64,000 nt of DNA from Sipunculus nudus. Taxonomy: Eukaryota > Annelida > Sipuncula > Golfingiida > Sipunculidae. A program made the position numbers and the translations under genes. The notes beneath the pieces are model-generated. The model was not told the origin of the DNA and did not search any database. It was given only the letters and a program-made list of their open reading frames with translations. Below are positions 47,344 to 60,515 of the stretch, one piece after another. Each line of letters opens with the position of its first letter. Position 1 is the first letter of the stretch. The stretch is taken from contig CM049306.1 of the NCBI GenBank assembly GCA_026874595.1, positions 88,578,642-88,642,641 on the forward strand. The letters run 5' to 3'.

Positions 47344-47520
47344 TATATATATATACTCCCGCAATCCCATTCATTCTTGCAAGAAAATTGCAACTGGCAC
47401 ACAACTTTACTCACGGATGTTCTTTTATAGAAGAACCCCCATAAGCAGAGGCTGAAAGTCGGAAAGATATGGGACAGTGGCCATTGGGATTACGGTGCTC
47501 CGGTCGAAATTGGTGAGTGA
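47344..47520 (+). promoter_or_regulatory. TATA-like box with downstream splice-donor-like site
   Basis: TATATATATATA at 47,344-47,355 is followed about 25-30 bp later by CCATTCATTCTTGC, and at 47,513 by GGTGAGTGAGG, a good match to a U1 donor consensus. The region 47,400-47,740 is distinctly GC-richer than its neighbours. This could be the promoter and first exon of a non-coding or 5'-UTR transcript. The TATA run may instead be only a short AT microsatellite. Confidence 0.2.
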
Positions 47521-47798
47521 GGAACGGTTCTTGGGCAAAAATCTCATTGGCGAGCGAGGGACATAAACACAGAGACGAGGTTCCGCTGCTCTCTACAGAG
47601 ACCGTGGTTCTCGGCTCCTCGCGGTTTAATTCATACTTCTAGTTCTTAGCAGACGACCAGCTAGAATAGAGGGTCCGCGCCGCCAGCCCGCTGGATTGGT
47701 GCTTAGAAGTTTACCCCTCTTACTCCAAGGCCGACTCTTTCATCACAAGTATTTGATTGCGGAGGACGCACAATTTCCCAGTACTTGCTTTAAGCCTT

Positions 47799-47836
47799 GG
47801 CGTACCCAGAAAGCCCCCCCGCCCCCCCCCCCCCCA
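47799..47836. repeat. Poly-C repeat-end motif
   Basis: GGCGTACCCAGAAAG is followed by C7-G-C14. This is the same GCGTA-CCAG-plus-homopolymer arrangement as at 7898-7931. The open frames that read through it (47,757-48,095 + and 47,790-48,059 -) are rejected. Confidence 0.5.
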
Positions 47837-47899
47837 CAGTGCCGCTACTACCATCAGTTACAGTAAAAATAGGCCATACAAGCTGGTAAGAAACACTAG

Positions 47900-47901
<2 letters not shown>

Positions 47902-47952
<51 letters not shown>

Positions 47953-47962
47953 TATATATATT
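47902..47962. repeat. (AT)n microsatellite
   Basis: An AT run with one AA interruption near 47,949. Confidence 0.97.
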
Positions 47963-50439
47963 CAATGACGGTGCTAAAAATAATATTATTTTTTGTCCCT
48001 TGAATTATTTTTGTTCTAATTTTAACAAGATATGTATTGGGAATGTTAGTCTTTCCCATGTCATTGTGTTTTCTAACATATTATATGTCTCATGACAAAG
48101 CACTCTTACACACAAAATCATTGCAACAATGAGATTAAAAGAAAATAAGAATATATCACTTGAAGACAGCCAGGACCCGACCATAAAACCGGCCATCTTG
48201 GATCATCCATGATTATGATTACCTGACAAACACCCTACATGCTTTATGGTGCTTCCGCCTAGCTTAATGATAAATCACTTTATAATGTTTATAACATTAT
48301 ATTTAACACAGGTCTATACAACAAGCTACGAACCAATTTCGCGTCTTGCCTAACACGGAAAGCGACCCTGACTCTCGCGTTGATACGTTATCCGCAAGAC
48401 CTCCTTGTATTAATAAAGACCGTCTCAGCGTCTGATCAGACATTTGTTTTATCAGTACCCCTTATTTACAGACTCATGCCTGTCTATTTTTATCAGTATA
48501 TCTGATTAATAGACTTTCGTCTGTTATCTATTTTTATATTATCCTTGATATTCCCCGGCCAGTCGATCGACCAAGGGATCGAATCTACCTATAGGGTTCC
48601 CTGCTACATCTAGACCATGTATTCCTGCATTACCCATAACATTAAGCTTATGTACTAGAGTATTTTTTTTTCAGTATAATAATATTATGAAAAATCTGTA
48701 AGGTGTCTTCTAGGCTTTTCCCCCGGAGGGTTTAATACAAAACCTGAAAGAAATACGACCCCCATTAAAGATTGCTCATTCAACTAACACTTCAAAAGCC
48801 TGGGCACATCAATTAGAATTGAATAAACATTTCTTTATCCGCATTTCTCATCTGAAAGACAGTAACCAGAAATCCTTAACATTTTCCACGGAAAATAAAC
48901 ATTTTTCATTTCAGTTTTAATAATTTCTTTTCAAAATTTTAAGTCAAGGTGTTAAATCTATTAGCCTGATTACAGTGTAAGAAATATTTTTATGACCACT
49001 GACGTAAACCAAATTTAACGTTTTATGTTTTTGCTTCAGATATTACATGAATAACACCGAAACTGTGAACACTTTGCAGGTCCAGCTGTCAAACTGTGAA
49101 AGTTGGTGAATGTAAAACGTTTGTCATGATCAAATATCTAATTGCAACTCTAACCATGAAAGGTTTTAATTTTTACATAGCAGAGTTGACAAATGGGCCG
49201 TTTTGCAACCGCATCTGTTGTTATACTACACTAAACGAGGAATCACTGATACTGTAGGAAATTCGGTACTCCATAAACCTACAAAAAGACTAATCATATC
49301 GAACAAAACTCGCAAAACATGTTAACAGAAACGCGATACGCCGCGTAATGAAATGCTAGAAAGCTAGCGAACCACTTACTTGTTTTTAGCAAAAGCATGC
49401 CTTAAGCCTAATATAACCTGTTGGGTTTTATCATAAATATTTGTTGAACATTTTAGATTGACCTGACCCAAATGGTCTAATTTTGTATATAAGAGGATTA
49501 TCGAACCACCCACCTGGGAACTGAACCTTCCAGGAAACGCTGTGTTTATTCCATGGGTCTTCACGACCACCTAAGTAAATATAGTTCCCTGTGGACACAA
49601 TGTTGGGTCTAGAAGGTGCACCAAGACCTGACGACCTGTATCGAAGCGGACTCTGGTAGTTCTGGCCAGCTGTCAATCTGCCGCTGTCTTATATTGAACC
49701 AGCGTCATTAAGTGCATCCGGGAAATTCTGCACTGGAGCTTGCGAATTCATCACTAGTGCATACCGCTATCGATGGATATGCTAGCTCCGCCTGCGGCCG
49801 GCAGGAGGGGTTTACGTGTTGATTGCCTACAAGTCAATGCTCTCAGGTAAAGGCACCTTGCAGTGGTTAACCCACATAGGTCACTCTTCACTCCTCAGGT
49901 ACCTGAAATTAGATGACGTAATGTGAGAACCAGACCTTTTAGAGATATTATATTTTTTTCGCTCAGTATTTTGAATATTATGATAATAAACAAAATGTAC
50001 ATTCAACGCGAGTCACAATTAATGGAGAATAATATTAACACACATACAAACAGACACATACAGATGTTAATATATATATATGTGTGTGTATGTTTGTGTG
50101 CGTCTTAAAGCTTAACATGGTAATGTTATATTGATGAAATAAAACATCAACAGCGAATCCGTGAAAGCTTTGTTGATTTGACTTAATATGTAGTTGCGCA
50201 AAACAGATGTCATCTTAGAAAACTAGTATATTGTGAGTAACAAAAGCGCGCCTTATGGCTGACACTGTGTTCAATATGTTTCTTATTCTAAATAACATTT
50301 TGTTCAAAAGGACGGCAGGTTCTCAAATCAATAAATAATTTCGGCATAAGGATGGGATCACAAAATTAACACCGGTTATGTACGTAATTCCTTATTTTTA
50401 TTTAAACTGTCTCTGCATAAGCACACTTGATTTTGCTGC
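47963..50439. other. Spacer
   Basis: No gene is supported. A short AT/GT compound microsatellite lies at 50,070-50,102. At 49,744-49,800 several 6-bp restriction sites cluster by chance (see rejected list). Minus-strand frames at 49,376-49,676 overlap in two registers and show no domain. Confidence 0.45.
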
Positions 50440-53120
50440 CCAGAGCCGGCTAATCAATTGACATAAATAGATAATGTGACCGCAGGAAGAACGGTATCTA
50501 TCCTAAAGAGTAAGCGATCCCTTGAGAGCAAATGATGACATCAGAAAAATTCCCGTGAAGTCGTAAAGTCAGATCTTATCGCGTATAACATGGGAGTGAA
50601 CACTTGGTCCGTGCCCGTAAGTTCCCTTAACAGCTCAAGCCGTACCACTATAACAGACCATTTCATAGCAGAGGGTGTCGGGTAATAGTATTTGCCAAGG
50701 TTGTGGTATAAATCTAGAGAAAAGCACCAAGTAAAGCTGCTAAAGACTTTGGCCTTTGATTGGTTACAAAATGCTATACACTCACTTTAAATATTAACTG
50801 GAACGACTGCTGTATCACCATGCAGACTCAACTTACTCATTTACCGACTGTAAGTAAGCACAGCGGGTTGATTAATACACATATACGGATTAATTCAAGC
50901 GCGAGTACATAAATCAGTCAGCAGTAATCGTGGGCCCTAATTTTGATAATAAACCTGAAAATATTGATATTTTGAACGTTCATCCGCATAAACTTTATTG
51001 AGGAAGTTGTCAATTACCAGTGTTGTATTATAGTGAAAAAATATTTGCCACGTTTCATCAACTCGATGGTTGCATCACTGGGGACCTGTACTCGCCAGAT
51101 CAAAGGCGGTTGCAGCTAAACCACCTGCAGGTCTATGTTAATCTAGAGGGCCAATGGATGAGCATGAATGTTGAATTTCCCACATAGGTCTACACTGCCA
51201 TAAAACTATAGACTAGACGGTAGACTTTGAGATAAATCAACATAAAATTAGTCAACAATAAGAGCAGATTTAAGATCAAGCGGCATATAATCAGATCAAT
51301 GGTAATTATGACTATGACCAGCAGATTTTTAAGACAGCGCTCATCCTCTGATTTAATCAGCAATGGCCTTCTGTCGGCCAATGAATATTTGCAGCGTGAC
51401 CTTATCAGCCTTGCATGCTGAGAAGAATGTGATAGGGACCAACCACTGAGGTATGGAAAGGAGGATGGCCCCTTACCAGTCTCTTCATATATTATGGAAA
51501 TTATATTTTGGTTATACAAAAGTAATATTTGCTCAATTTTCAAGTGTTTGTTAAAATTAACAGTAATTTAAACATTCCACGCATATACAGTAGACTAATA
51601 TTTATGACGATTCAGTATGACGATTGAGACATGCCATGTCATATATTACTTCACTATGAAATGTATAATTAAAAGAATAATAGAATAAGATAATAGAAAG
51701 ATAATAGAATTATCTAGAATTAATGCGTTTTATTTTCCTAATAAAGTGTGCCGGCTATGTCCACCTGTTCCTATGAAACCAGGGCCATGGGTTCTTTTCT
51801 CAATATGGAAGACTATAACTCCAACCTTTATTATTTCTCTTTTTTTCATGAAAGAATTATTCTGTGATTACAAAAAAATTCGGTTACGAATACAGATTAC
51901 GGGGTTATGATTTTGCAATGTATAACATAATCATTGGTGACTGAATTCTCTCTGACTATGTGAGCTGCACGTCTGTGATAGTACTGCAATATATTCTTAA
52001 GTATAAATTGTTTTATTTACCTAATAATTTAATTTTGAATATTTTCGTTTTGTAACAGGGATTGACATTGGGTTTGGGTCAGTCCTTCCTGTATGTCTAT
52101 TCAAAACTTTCAGGCTCATAGCTGAGGAATTCAGTTAAAATGACAAATCTGTCAAATCACAATGTGGTCGTCAGAGGAGCGCGAATTGATTCGTGATATT
52201 CTAGTATATAGGCTGTGTGATATTAAGGCAGATGGTTCCAGTGCCGAAGGTTTCACATTTTGATTGCTTCAAAATTAAATCTCAGCATTGACTGTCGTGA
52301 GAATTAAAAAAAAACTATGGCCCAAGGAACATTTTTCTTAAGAAGACACCCCCGGCTGCGAAACTAACAAAAGTGTTTCGACTGTAATTACAAAACCATA
52401 AAATAAAGGTGTTGATTTATTACAGATTAATTATGATTACCAATTAACTCACTAATTATTTAATTAGCCTTCAAGCTATTAAGCCATAAACGAGATATTT
52501 TCAAGCAAACAAAAAGAAATCAAGTCATTCTGTAATGCGCACATACGTCAAATATGCTTGAACTTTCAGATCTATGGAATTTCTAATTGGGTAAAGATAT
52601 GCGAAACTCGAATAATTTTTGCACTTCACAGAAAAGTATGAAAGTGTTGAATAACATAAAGGAAGGACAGAAACAAACCCATTGATAAAAAATGCAGGTC
52701 TTGCATCTCCTTATATACAAGTGTTCGCGCTTAGTCGCGAAGACAACTTGTCCCAACCGGCCGCCGGAACTGCTATATTATGATTTTTTAACAAGGCTGA
52801 TTTAACCAATCAAGTGATCTTCTTATTAATGCTCCCTGTACGCACCTAGCAATACAAATCTGCTGCCAGATCAATGGTCGGGCTGCGTTATTGAGTATCT
52901 GACCAATAATACCGAACTTGTAAAATTTTTCAGTTTTTTTGGCGCATGTGTTTTCTTAATACCACGAACGACCATTTACTTTTTTTACGTTTTATTTGAC
53001 AGAATGTGATCATTCTTGTTTAACATAGCATAATTAAATCGGCCTGTTTGAGCGAGGTCTCTTTGCGTAATACTGGCTCAAAGGACCTCAACACGGACGA
53101 CCAATACGGGACGGGCGCAT
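50440..53120. other. Spacer with unique GC-moderate patches
   Basis: No repeat and no credible gene. The minus-strand frame at 51,190-51,543 (117 codons) is low-complexity hydrophobic (Leu/Ile-rich) at its C-terminus and has no recognised family. The patches 50,440-50,900 and 52,730-52,910 are unique and less AT-rich, possibly regulatory. Confidence 0.35.
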
Positions 53121-53897
53121 GCTCGTGAGAAACGACAATGCCTTATACATGAACAAAAATTAATGTAATATCTTTCTAGTCTGGTGCGTCCGTGTGAAGG
53201 TGAAATCAACGACAATGATCAGAATGATACCGATGATCTGCTCCTACGTACATTTCTGACTATTGTCACTGATGGTGCAATGAAAAATATGATGTGATCA
53301 AATGTTTCCTTAACGGCTATCATCTCATGGCGAACATTCAGGGACGTCGTGTCAATACCAAGCGTTTTGTGAGCCGTATTTGCTCTGGCGGAAGTGGCTG
53401 ACAACTGATCGAAGAGCTCGGAGTGAGAATGTTGTCTCATACGTAAAGTCTTATTGATGGACACATTTAGTAACCGTCTGAATGAAAAGAAAAAACAATG
53501 TAACACATCCAACAATGCCATATCAATACGCGTCAAGAAACAACGCCCCCGGATACCGGACTTTTTCAGTAAGCTGGACTTTTTCAGTTAAAACACATGA
53601 AGTAAATATCCTTCTATTGTGGTTGCAAAAGACGTGAAGACTCGACGGGAAATGGTAAGATCACGGCTAGAAGGGACGTTCGGAGATCATATTGATTTGT
53701 TCTGGAAACTCCAAGGCAAGACCTGATCGCTATTTGCAAGAAAATGAATAGAGTTTTCGTAGTTCAAAGTTAAGTCCCTAATGAAATAGAAGCAAAATGA
53801 ATCATTTTAGTTCAACATAATAGGAGGGAATTCAGCAAGAAAATGAACATTTTAAGATCATTCTCTCATCTTGTACTTTGACATGAAGGGAGAAACA
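53121..53897. other. Spacer
   Basis: The minus-strand frame at 53,219-53,536 (105 codons) was considered. It shows no domain or compositional bias that would support a gene. Two nearby ACTTTTTCAGTAAGCTGG/ACTTTTTCAGTTAAA words at 53,561-53,600 form a small direct repeat. Confidence 0.45.
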
Positions 53898-54115
53898 AAC
53901 GAGTGATTCTTTTGGGGTTTTCTCGTTGGTATGACCCCGCAAAGGGGACGATTAAAAACAGAGGGCCCGCGGGTGCAATTTGTCACCAGGCTTGGTTAAT
54001 ACCAGGATTTTACATGAGAGGAAGCGTGTGCTTCTGCCCTGTCACGTAGTCCGAAATCGGAATGGAATCCTGCAGATGAACACACTAAGTTAAGCAAGCA
54101 TTAAAAATAGAAAAT
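53898..54115 (+). mobile_element. SINE body and tail (headless copy)
   Basis: AAACGAGTGATTCTTTTGGGG, TCTCGTTGGTATGACCCC, GGGCCCGCGGGTGCAA, CACCAGGCTTGGTTAATACC, GAGGAAGCGTGTGC, CCCTGTCACGTAGTCCGAAA and CGGAATGGAATCCTGCAG run in the same order as the copy at 36,522-36,740. The tail also matches that of the SINE at 19.25 kb. No tRNA-like head is present. It ends in an A-rich stretch. Confidence 0.7.
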
Positions 54116-54822
54116 TATTTTTAAAAAGGTGAAAAGGAAACGTTACAGCTCACTGTCCTGTTAACACGAACGTTATTATGGATAGAAGATAAAGAATAAT
54201 GTCATATTCTTGAATACGGGCAAAATAGAATGAAACAAATTATTTCTACTTTAGTTATTAATATACCTTCAGTATCGAGATCAAATGCTTACTTTAATGT
54301 GAATTTGAAACAACGAGAGCATTGCCACTCATTTTTACTCATTTTTCTGCTTAATATCCAAAAAATAGCAACGAAAAATGAACAGTATGGGTTAATACCT
54401 CCTTCAGCGTTACATAAAAAAATCATGGTGTAAGCTCACTTTCAAACCTTGTGGCGCACCGGCATATGTAAAAAAAGTTGAAAATGAATATAATTAATTT
54501 ACCTGAATAGAGATTCATATTAAATCGTGTACCTGACTAGATGATATAAAAGACAATCAGATATAGCTCGTTTCGGTTGTTAAATTATCAAATACGTCAG
54601 CAATATGCCTAAGTAAACCAGAAAATTTTAATAAAATGGTCATGACTTGTTGGTAATATAATCTGTGAACAATTTGTGTAAACTAGTTGTTCTGTGGTAG
54701 AGGAGAATACAAAGCATTACACTACACTGAAACCTGTGAAATAAGACTACAGAGAAAATACGTTTTGCTTCTATTGCTTTAAAAGAGATCCGATGACTTT
54801 TGTCAGCCAGTTGCATGCATAG
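54116..54822. other. AT-rich spacer
   Basis: No gene is supported; the frame 54,230-54,433 is AT-driven. Confidence 0.5.
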
Positions 54823-55320
54823 TGTTACAGGTGCCCCTTTTTATTGTGTGCAGCGGTCTTACAGATGATTGTTTTATTGTGCACACGGATGTTCCATGTG
54901 TTGTTGCCATTTGGTTTGTGTAGCACGTGTAGCTAGTTGCCATGGCAGCATCGCCTGGCCGGGCCGGGCTGGCCAACGTGTGAACCCTGACACGGCGTTC
55001 CTGTTCTAGTATGTTCTTTGAGCGTGTGTACTGTGTATTATGGATTGCTAGTGAAAAGGAATTTTCTAGAGTTTTCGGAGGAAAGGTTTTAAATAGGGGC
55101 TGTGTTTTAGAGCCGGGAGAGAGGTGAGGGAATATTCCAGCGGACACAGAAGCGTGTATGTCAGTTTGTGGGACCTATTCCGATAAGTGCGGCAATTATA
55201 GGTCTTCAATTTACTTTCGGGATTGTTACAAGAGCTTTACATTAGACTGTTATTCTCCGAGAGAATTTGTGAGAACTGTTCGTCAGGCTTATACATTATA
55301 AAGGACTTGTCGCTTTGACA
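54823..55320 (+). mobile_element. Possible LTR (solo or decayed)
   Basis: The stretch starts TGTTACAGG and ends GCTTTGACA, fitting the TG..CA ends of an LTR. It contains a GC-rich block (CCTGGCCGGGCCGGGCTGG), TTTTCTAGAGTTTTCGGAGG, a TATA-like TTTTAAATAGGGGCTG (55,088-55,103) and GGGAATATTCCAGCGG, a composition I associate with Ty3/mdg4-type LTRs of molluscs. GTGGTGGTATCC follows, which could be a weak primer-binding site. There is no second LTR, no flanking 5-bp duplication and no gag or pol in the window. It could equally be a cellular promoter. The minus-strand frame 54,803-55,147 is a shadow. Confidence 0.3.
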
Positions 55321-57348
55321 GTGGTGGTATCCAAGTACTATACACTTTGGTTTTTTAACTGTTTGATTGTTTTGATTTGCTGGTATACAGCTGTTATACT
55401 GTGTCATTGTATTGATTTAGTGTATTGTAATGTTAGGTCTGTTTTAAATCAAAGAACGAAACCAATTATTTGTTAATCTTTAAACCCTTTGCAGACCGGT
55501 GATCTTTATCATAGACAAATTGTAAGCTCATTATCTAATAAGCAACATAAAAGATCACATGCTTTACAAGATCAGTAGAGAATGTCTGCTTACTTAATAA
55601 GTGTAGCATATTTTTTTCCTAAGATATGTATTCAACAAATTTAAAAAATGACTCAATGTATACAACTTAAAAAATCATACTCCTGAAAAGTTAACATCAA
55701 TTGCCCATAATTCAAATGGGTGTTCTAATGAGATTTCTTCGATAATATTTGGAACTGATGTGAAAAATCTTGATACTAAAAATATTTTGCAAAGTTTTAT
55801 GGGTTTACCAAAAATTAGAAATAGCATAATTTTGGTGACAGAATTGTTTGAATAGCATAGGAATTATCTTGTACCAATAAGCTTAGCTATGCCCTTTTGT
55901 CCTCAGATCTTGTACCTACAACAAGTCACATTTTTACAATGAAGGGTTGTGTACACTGACATCAGTTATTTTATGTCAAATCGAAGCATTTTAAAGTTTG
56001 ATAGGTATATATCTGTTGACTAACGTTTAATGAGGAACATTATTATGTGAAAATAAGATACATGTTTTCTGATGACTTTTAACTATTAATATGATGTTCT
56101 TTGTCGAATTCCTTCAATATCTCAAAGCGTTGAAAACAACAATAAATATGCAAACATCAAGTTGTAGTAGATGCGTAGATACTAAGGATTCACGTGTTGA
56201 TCTTCGTCTTTGCAAGCATTGCTGAGAAATGTTAAGTATGAATTTTCAGATAGAAATATACAGATTTATAGGTAAATGGGATTTTATTTATCCGTGACAG
56301 ACGTCAATTTTTATACAATGGGAAGTTACTGTTTGCCTCAACATAACGGCAACTGTAGGTGCCACTAGTATTAGGTAACCGACAATGTGACGAATCAGTA
56401 GGCACATCAACTCTCATCATTGCTGAGAAACATTAGTTTTAGTGTGAATGTTTATTGTAAATGGGCTTATAATGTCAATATATCACAAATTAAGAAATTG
56501 CGGGGCTATCATTCCTCCAGACAACAACACGTTTGAATGAACTTTTCTCTTGTGTTACCTTTCAGTTTAAAATATTTGTTTGATTAAACAGTGGGAAAAA
56601 CATAAAGGTGATATGATCAGTGTTGTGAAACTGCTGAAGTTATTTGTCTGAATAAAAAAAGTTTCATGGCGCTCAGTATTGCTATTGACATCTTTAGAAG
56701 CGCATGATGTATTGCTGCTGTAAGTTGAATGTCAATTAATTAACTACACCTGCTGGATGATTGATTTTCTTTTTGAAAACTGAACTTTAAAACAGAAACC
56801 AATTAATCTCCCATGGCAACTGTATTTAATACCCTTGCAACCCTAGATTAGTATCCTATAAAGTGTTTATATGGGGTTCAACTTCATGTTGCAAAATGAA
56901 ACCCGATAACTACCAACAGCCTTTGCAGATGGCATATAACCTAGATTGTCGAACGTCATTTTCGATGATAATTTTTGTTTAGCAATTCATAAGCTCGGCT
57001 CGTTATTATATTATTGTAATACCCTATCACAAAGCCTATAGGTTGTAATTTTCTTAAATTCATGGCTATTGTTCCCATGACAGTCAGATATCAAACTAAT
57101 TTATGATTAATAACAAAGCCTGATTAAGCCTGCAAGATTTTATGTTTGTTTTTCATTCAGGACTATGTAAACAAACAAGAAATTCATTAAAAACAGAATT
57201 GTAATTTTATTAAATTTCATCCACATACTTACTGTTACTTTGTCAAATGTGCTCTGACAGTATTGCTCAGCCTCAAAATCTATGGTCAAGGAAGTAATGT
57301 TAATGCCAATAATGTAATATTAAGAGACAATCAGGAAACAAAAGTACA

Positions 57349-57351
<3 letters not shown>
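55321..57351. other. AT-rich spacer
   Basis: Two kilobases with no open frame above 60 codons until the microsatellite and no repeat I can support. Confidence 0.55.

Positions 57352-57421
<70 letters not shown>
57352..57421. repeat. (AT)n microsatellite
   Basis: An AT run of about 70 bp with one G near its right end. Confidence 0.98.
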
Positions 57422-58243
57422 TCAAGCATTGCAACCTGTTACTGCAAGAAACCCATTTCAAGGTCTTAATTATTCGAAACACATCGAATTGCTGACCCTT
57501 TGCAATTATGTTTTGTCGTCAGTGTTCTGCTTATAGAAATACTTGCTAATTTGTGAATGTTCCTTGATGACGTTCTATAAACGGGTATGTGCCGGATTCA
57601 CAACAAAATCGAATCCATTTCCTAAATACAAACACACACATAACAGACAAACATGCACATGAACACACGAACGGGATGGCCATGCGCCCTCCTGTCGGGG
57701 GCAGTAACCGCGTCTCGATAGAGTTAGCGTTTCCACTTGTGCTTACTGTATAGATTTATGGATATAATTGGAGGGTGCACGTGGGTGTGTTTGTGTGCGT
57801 GTTTTTGTGTGTGTTTTTTCTCATAACATAACTCATAACATGCACTGCGTAGTGTGTAGCCTGGCATCCTGCTCAGGTCACGGCCGAGCACCCAACACCT
57901 TGGCGTGTCTAGTGGTTATCTGCAATACGGCTGGTGAACAACGACAATTTCAAAGCACTGGGATTTCATTTTTTGCAGAGCATTTTTATACGTGGGTTAG
58001 GACGTATCCGACAGTAGGGACCCAATATGGCAGAGGCATGCATCCATTGGGATGCAGATTTTTTATTATTTGAATTATTTGGTTTAAGTACACGTTCACG
58101 CGGGTGGAAACATATGAGGCAGTGGTGTGCTTAATCAACAACGTAAAAAGACACCAGTAGAGCGCATGCATCCGCCAAGGCGAGCGGTTATACCCCCTTT
58201 AACCCTTGTACTTGTACTTCGTTATACCAGAGTCATAGCTCAG
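57422..58243. other. Spacer with GT-rich patch
   Basis: A GT-rich low-complexity stretch at 57,778-57,816. The frame 57,768-58,073 (+) reads through it (Cys/Val repeats) and is rejected. At 58,169-58,190 ATCCGCCAAGGCGAGCGGTT resembles the CCTCCGCCAAGGAGG terminus of the 24- and 34-kb repeat family, but too little matches for a call. Confidence 0.4.
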
Positions 58244-58264
58244 CCCCCCCCCCCCCCCCCCCCC
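58244..58264. repeat. Poly-C tract (21 C)
   Basis: An uninterrupted run of 21 cytosines, one of several G/C homopolymers in the window. Confidence 0.97.
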
Positions 58265-59085
<821 letters not shown>

Positions 59086-59309
59086 TATTGATTGAGAAGA
59101 ATAAAATGTCATAAAACAAAATTACATACTTCTTCCAAAAATCTCTGAGAGGTTAAGTTTTAGCCAGGTTTATAAGCAATACCGTGATGTTAATGGGTCA
59201 TATTTAACGGATTTATATTACAGAGCCTATTTCTTATGGCAAGATAATGTTCTTTAAATTGGCAAAAGGTGTGGGGGATATAATTATCGTATGTGCCCCC
59301 TGGTTGAAA

Positions 59310-59519
59310 GGGCTAGCCTAAAACACGGAACTGAACATGGAACGCGGAACAGGGGCCATATTAACGGAACAAAGGTATAAAAAGTGTCATAACTTTTCAA
59401 TGGGTGAATATCATGACATTATTTATAGTAAAAAACGTATTTCAGTATATGCAGTTTGTTAAATTTTAATTTTAGTCCCTGTTCCGCCCTCCATTATGTT
59501 CCGTGATTTAGGCCAGCCC
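59310..59519. mobile_element. Short MITE with ~46-bp TIRs
   Basis: The left end GGGCTAGCCTAAAACACGG, then AAC..GCGGAACAGGGGC, is mirrored by the right end GTCCCTGTTCCGCCCTCC, then GTTCCGTGATTTAGGCCAGCCC. The arms match for ~46 bp with several mismatches, and the centre is AT-rich. No clear target-site duplication is visible, so the superfamily is undecided. Confidence 0.75.
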
Positions 59520-59549
59520 CGGAAGGCTTCCAAGCAGGTGCGAGTGAGA

Positions 59550-59603
59550 CCTTTTGTTTTGACTTAGCCGAACTGATTTCAAAAGGCCGAAGTGTAGTGA
59601 AAG
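59550..59603 (+). repeat. Short dispersed repeat, copy 2
   Basis: CCTTTTGTTTTGACTTAGCC is followed by the 26-base block shared exactly with 44,089-44,114. It begins about 30 bp after the right end of the MITE at 59,310-59,519. Confidence 0.7.
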
Positions 59604-60340
59604 TTAAGAATTATGACATCTTTTGCCCATCCAAAAGGTGGTTTTATTACATTGGTTCCACTGTACCAGATCTAAAAAGTGGCACAAGGTACACCAAGGT
59701 TTTGCATGTAAAAACTGTTTCATGTCGTTCACTTCCGTCTAGGGACTGAGTCTTATATAGGTTTATTTACCCGGTTCATGATTTATCGAATATGTTGTGT
59801 ATCATATTAAATAATAGAGATACATAATATCAAGATAAAAATATACACGAACACTACCAGCTGAGAGTCACACAGGTTGGGTGAACTGGTAAAACACTGC
59901 CAGTTATTTAAGGTTTTAGAGTGAAAAGAAAAAGTACCGATGAAACTGATGATGTACCCATAATGCAGTTTTTTTAATCTATTCACCTTGGTAGGGGCTT
60001 CCCACTCTCTGGTACTTCACGCATTCATGTGTGAGCTTCGTTCCTGAAGACTTTTAGTGGTCGTTAGCCCGCAGGTCCTTGATGCTCCCATAAATTGTCA
60101 ATGAAGCCACAATATAGTCAGTACTATCGAGCTACCAGACAAACAGAGAACCTGTGTGGATCTATAATCTCTTTTGCCGAGGACAGAAAAAAAAGATAAA
60201 CAGTGAGCATATAACACGTGTATGCATTATGTGGTCCATACACAATAGAGACCGAGACCATTTTACTTTACCGAGCGCAAGACCGAGGCCTAGATTAGGA
60301 CCTCCTAGACTAGTTTAGTATCAAGTCATTGGGGATACGA
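59604..60340. other. Spacer
   Basis: No gene or repeat is recognised. Confidence 0.5.
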
Positions 60341-60373
60341 CAGGTTACGACTAGTTACGACAGGTTACGACTG
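60341..60373. repeat. Short 20-bp tandem repeat
   Basis: CAGGTTACGACTAGTTACGA is repeated about 1.6 times at 60,341-60,373. The following 100 bp also contain several GTCG/CGAC words, like the neighbouring MITE. Confidence 0.8.
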
Positions 60374-60515
60374 GCAAGGGGCAGTCGCAAGACGGTCGTA
60401 CGATAGGTCACTGGTGGTCATTCGATGTTCGTCTTATCCTAATGTGACCGCATCTTGGTTTACGCTTAATAGTCGCAGTTAATCGCCACGACCACTTGTT
60501 TTCATGATCTATATA

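Noticed and set aside
49744-49802. Polylinker-like cluster of EcoRI, SpeI, ClaI, NheI and EagI sites, suggesting vector contamination
   Set aside because: The order and spacing do not match a vector I can identify, and flanks on both sides look like ordinary genomic DNA.
53219-53536. 105-codon minus-strand open frame
   Set aside because: No recognised family and no supporting splice or promoter signal.
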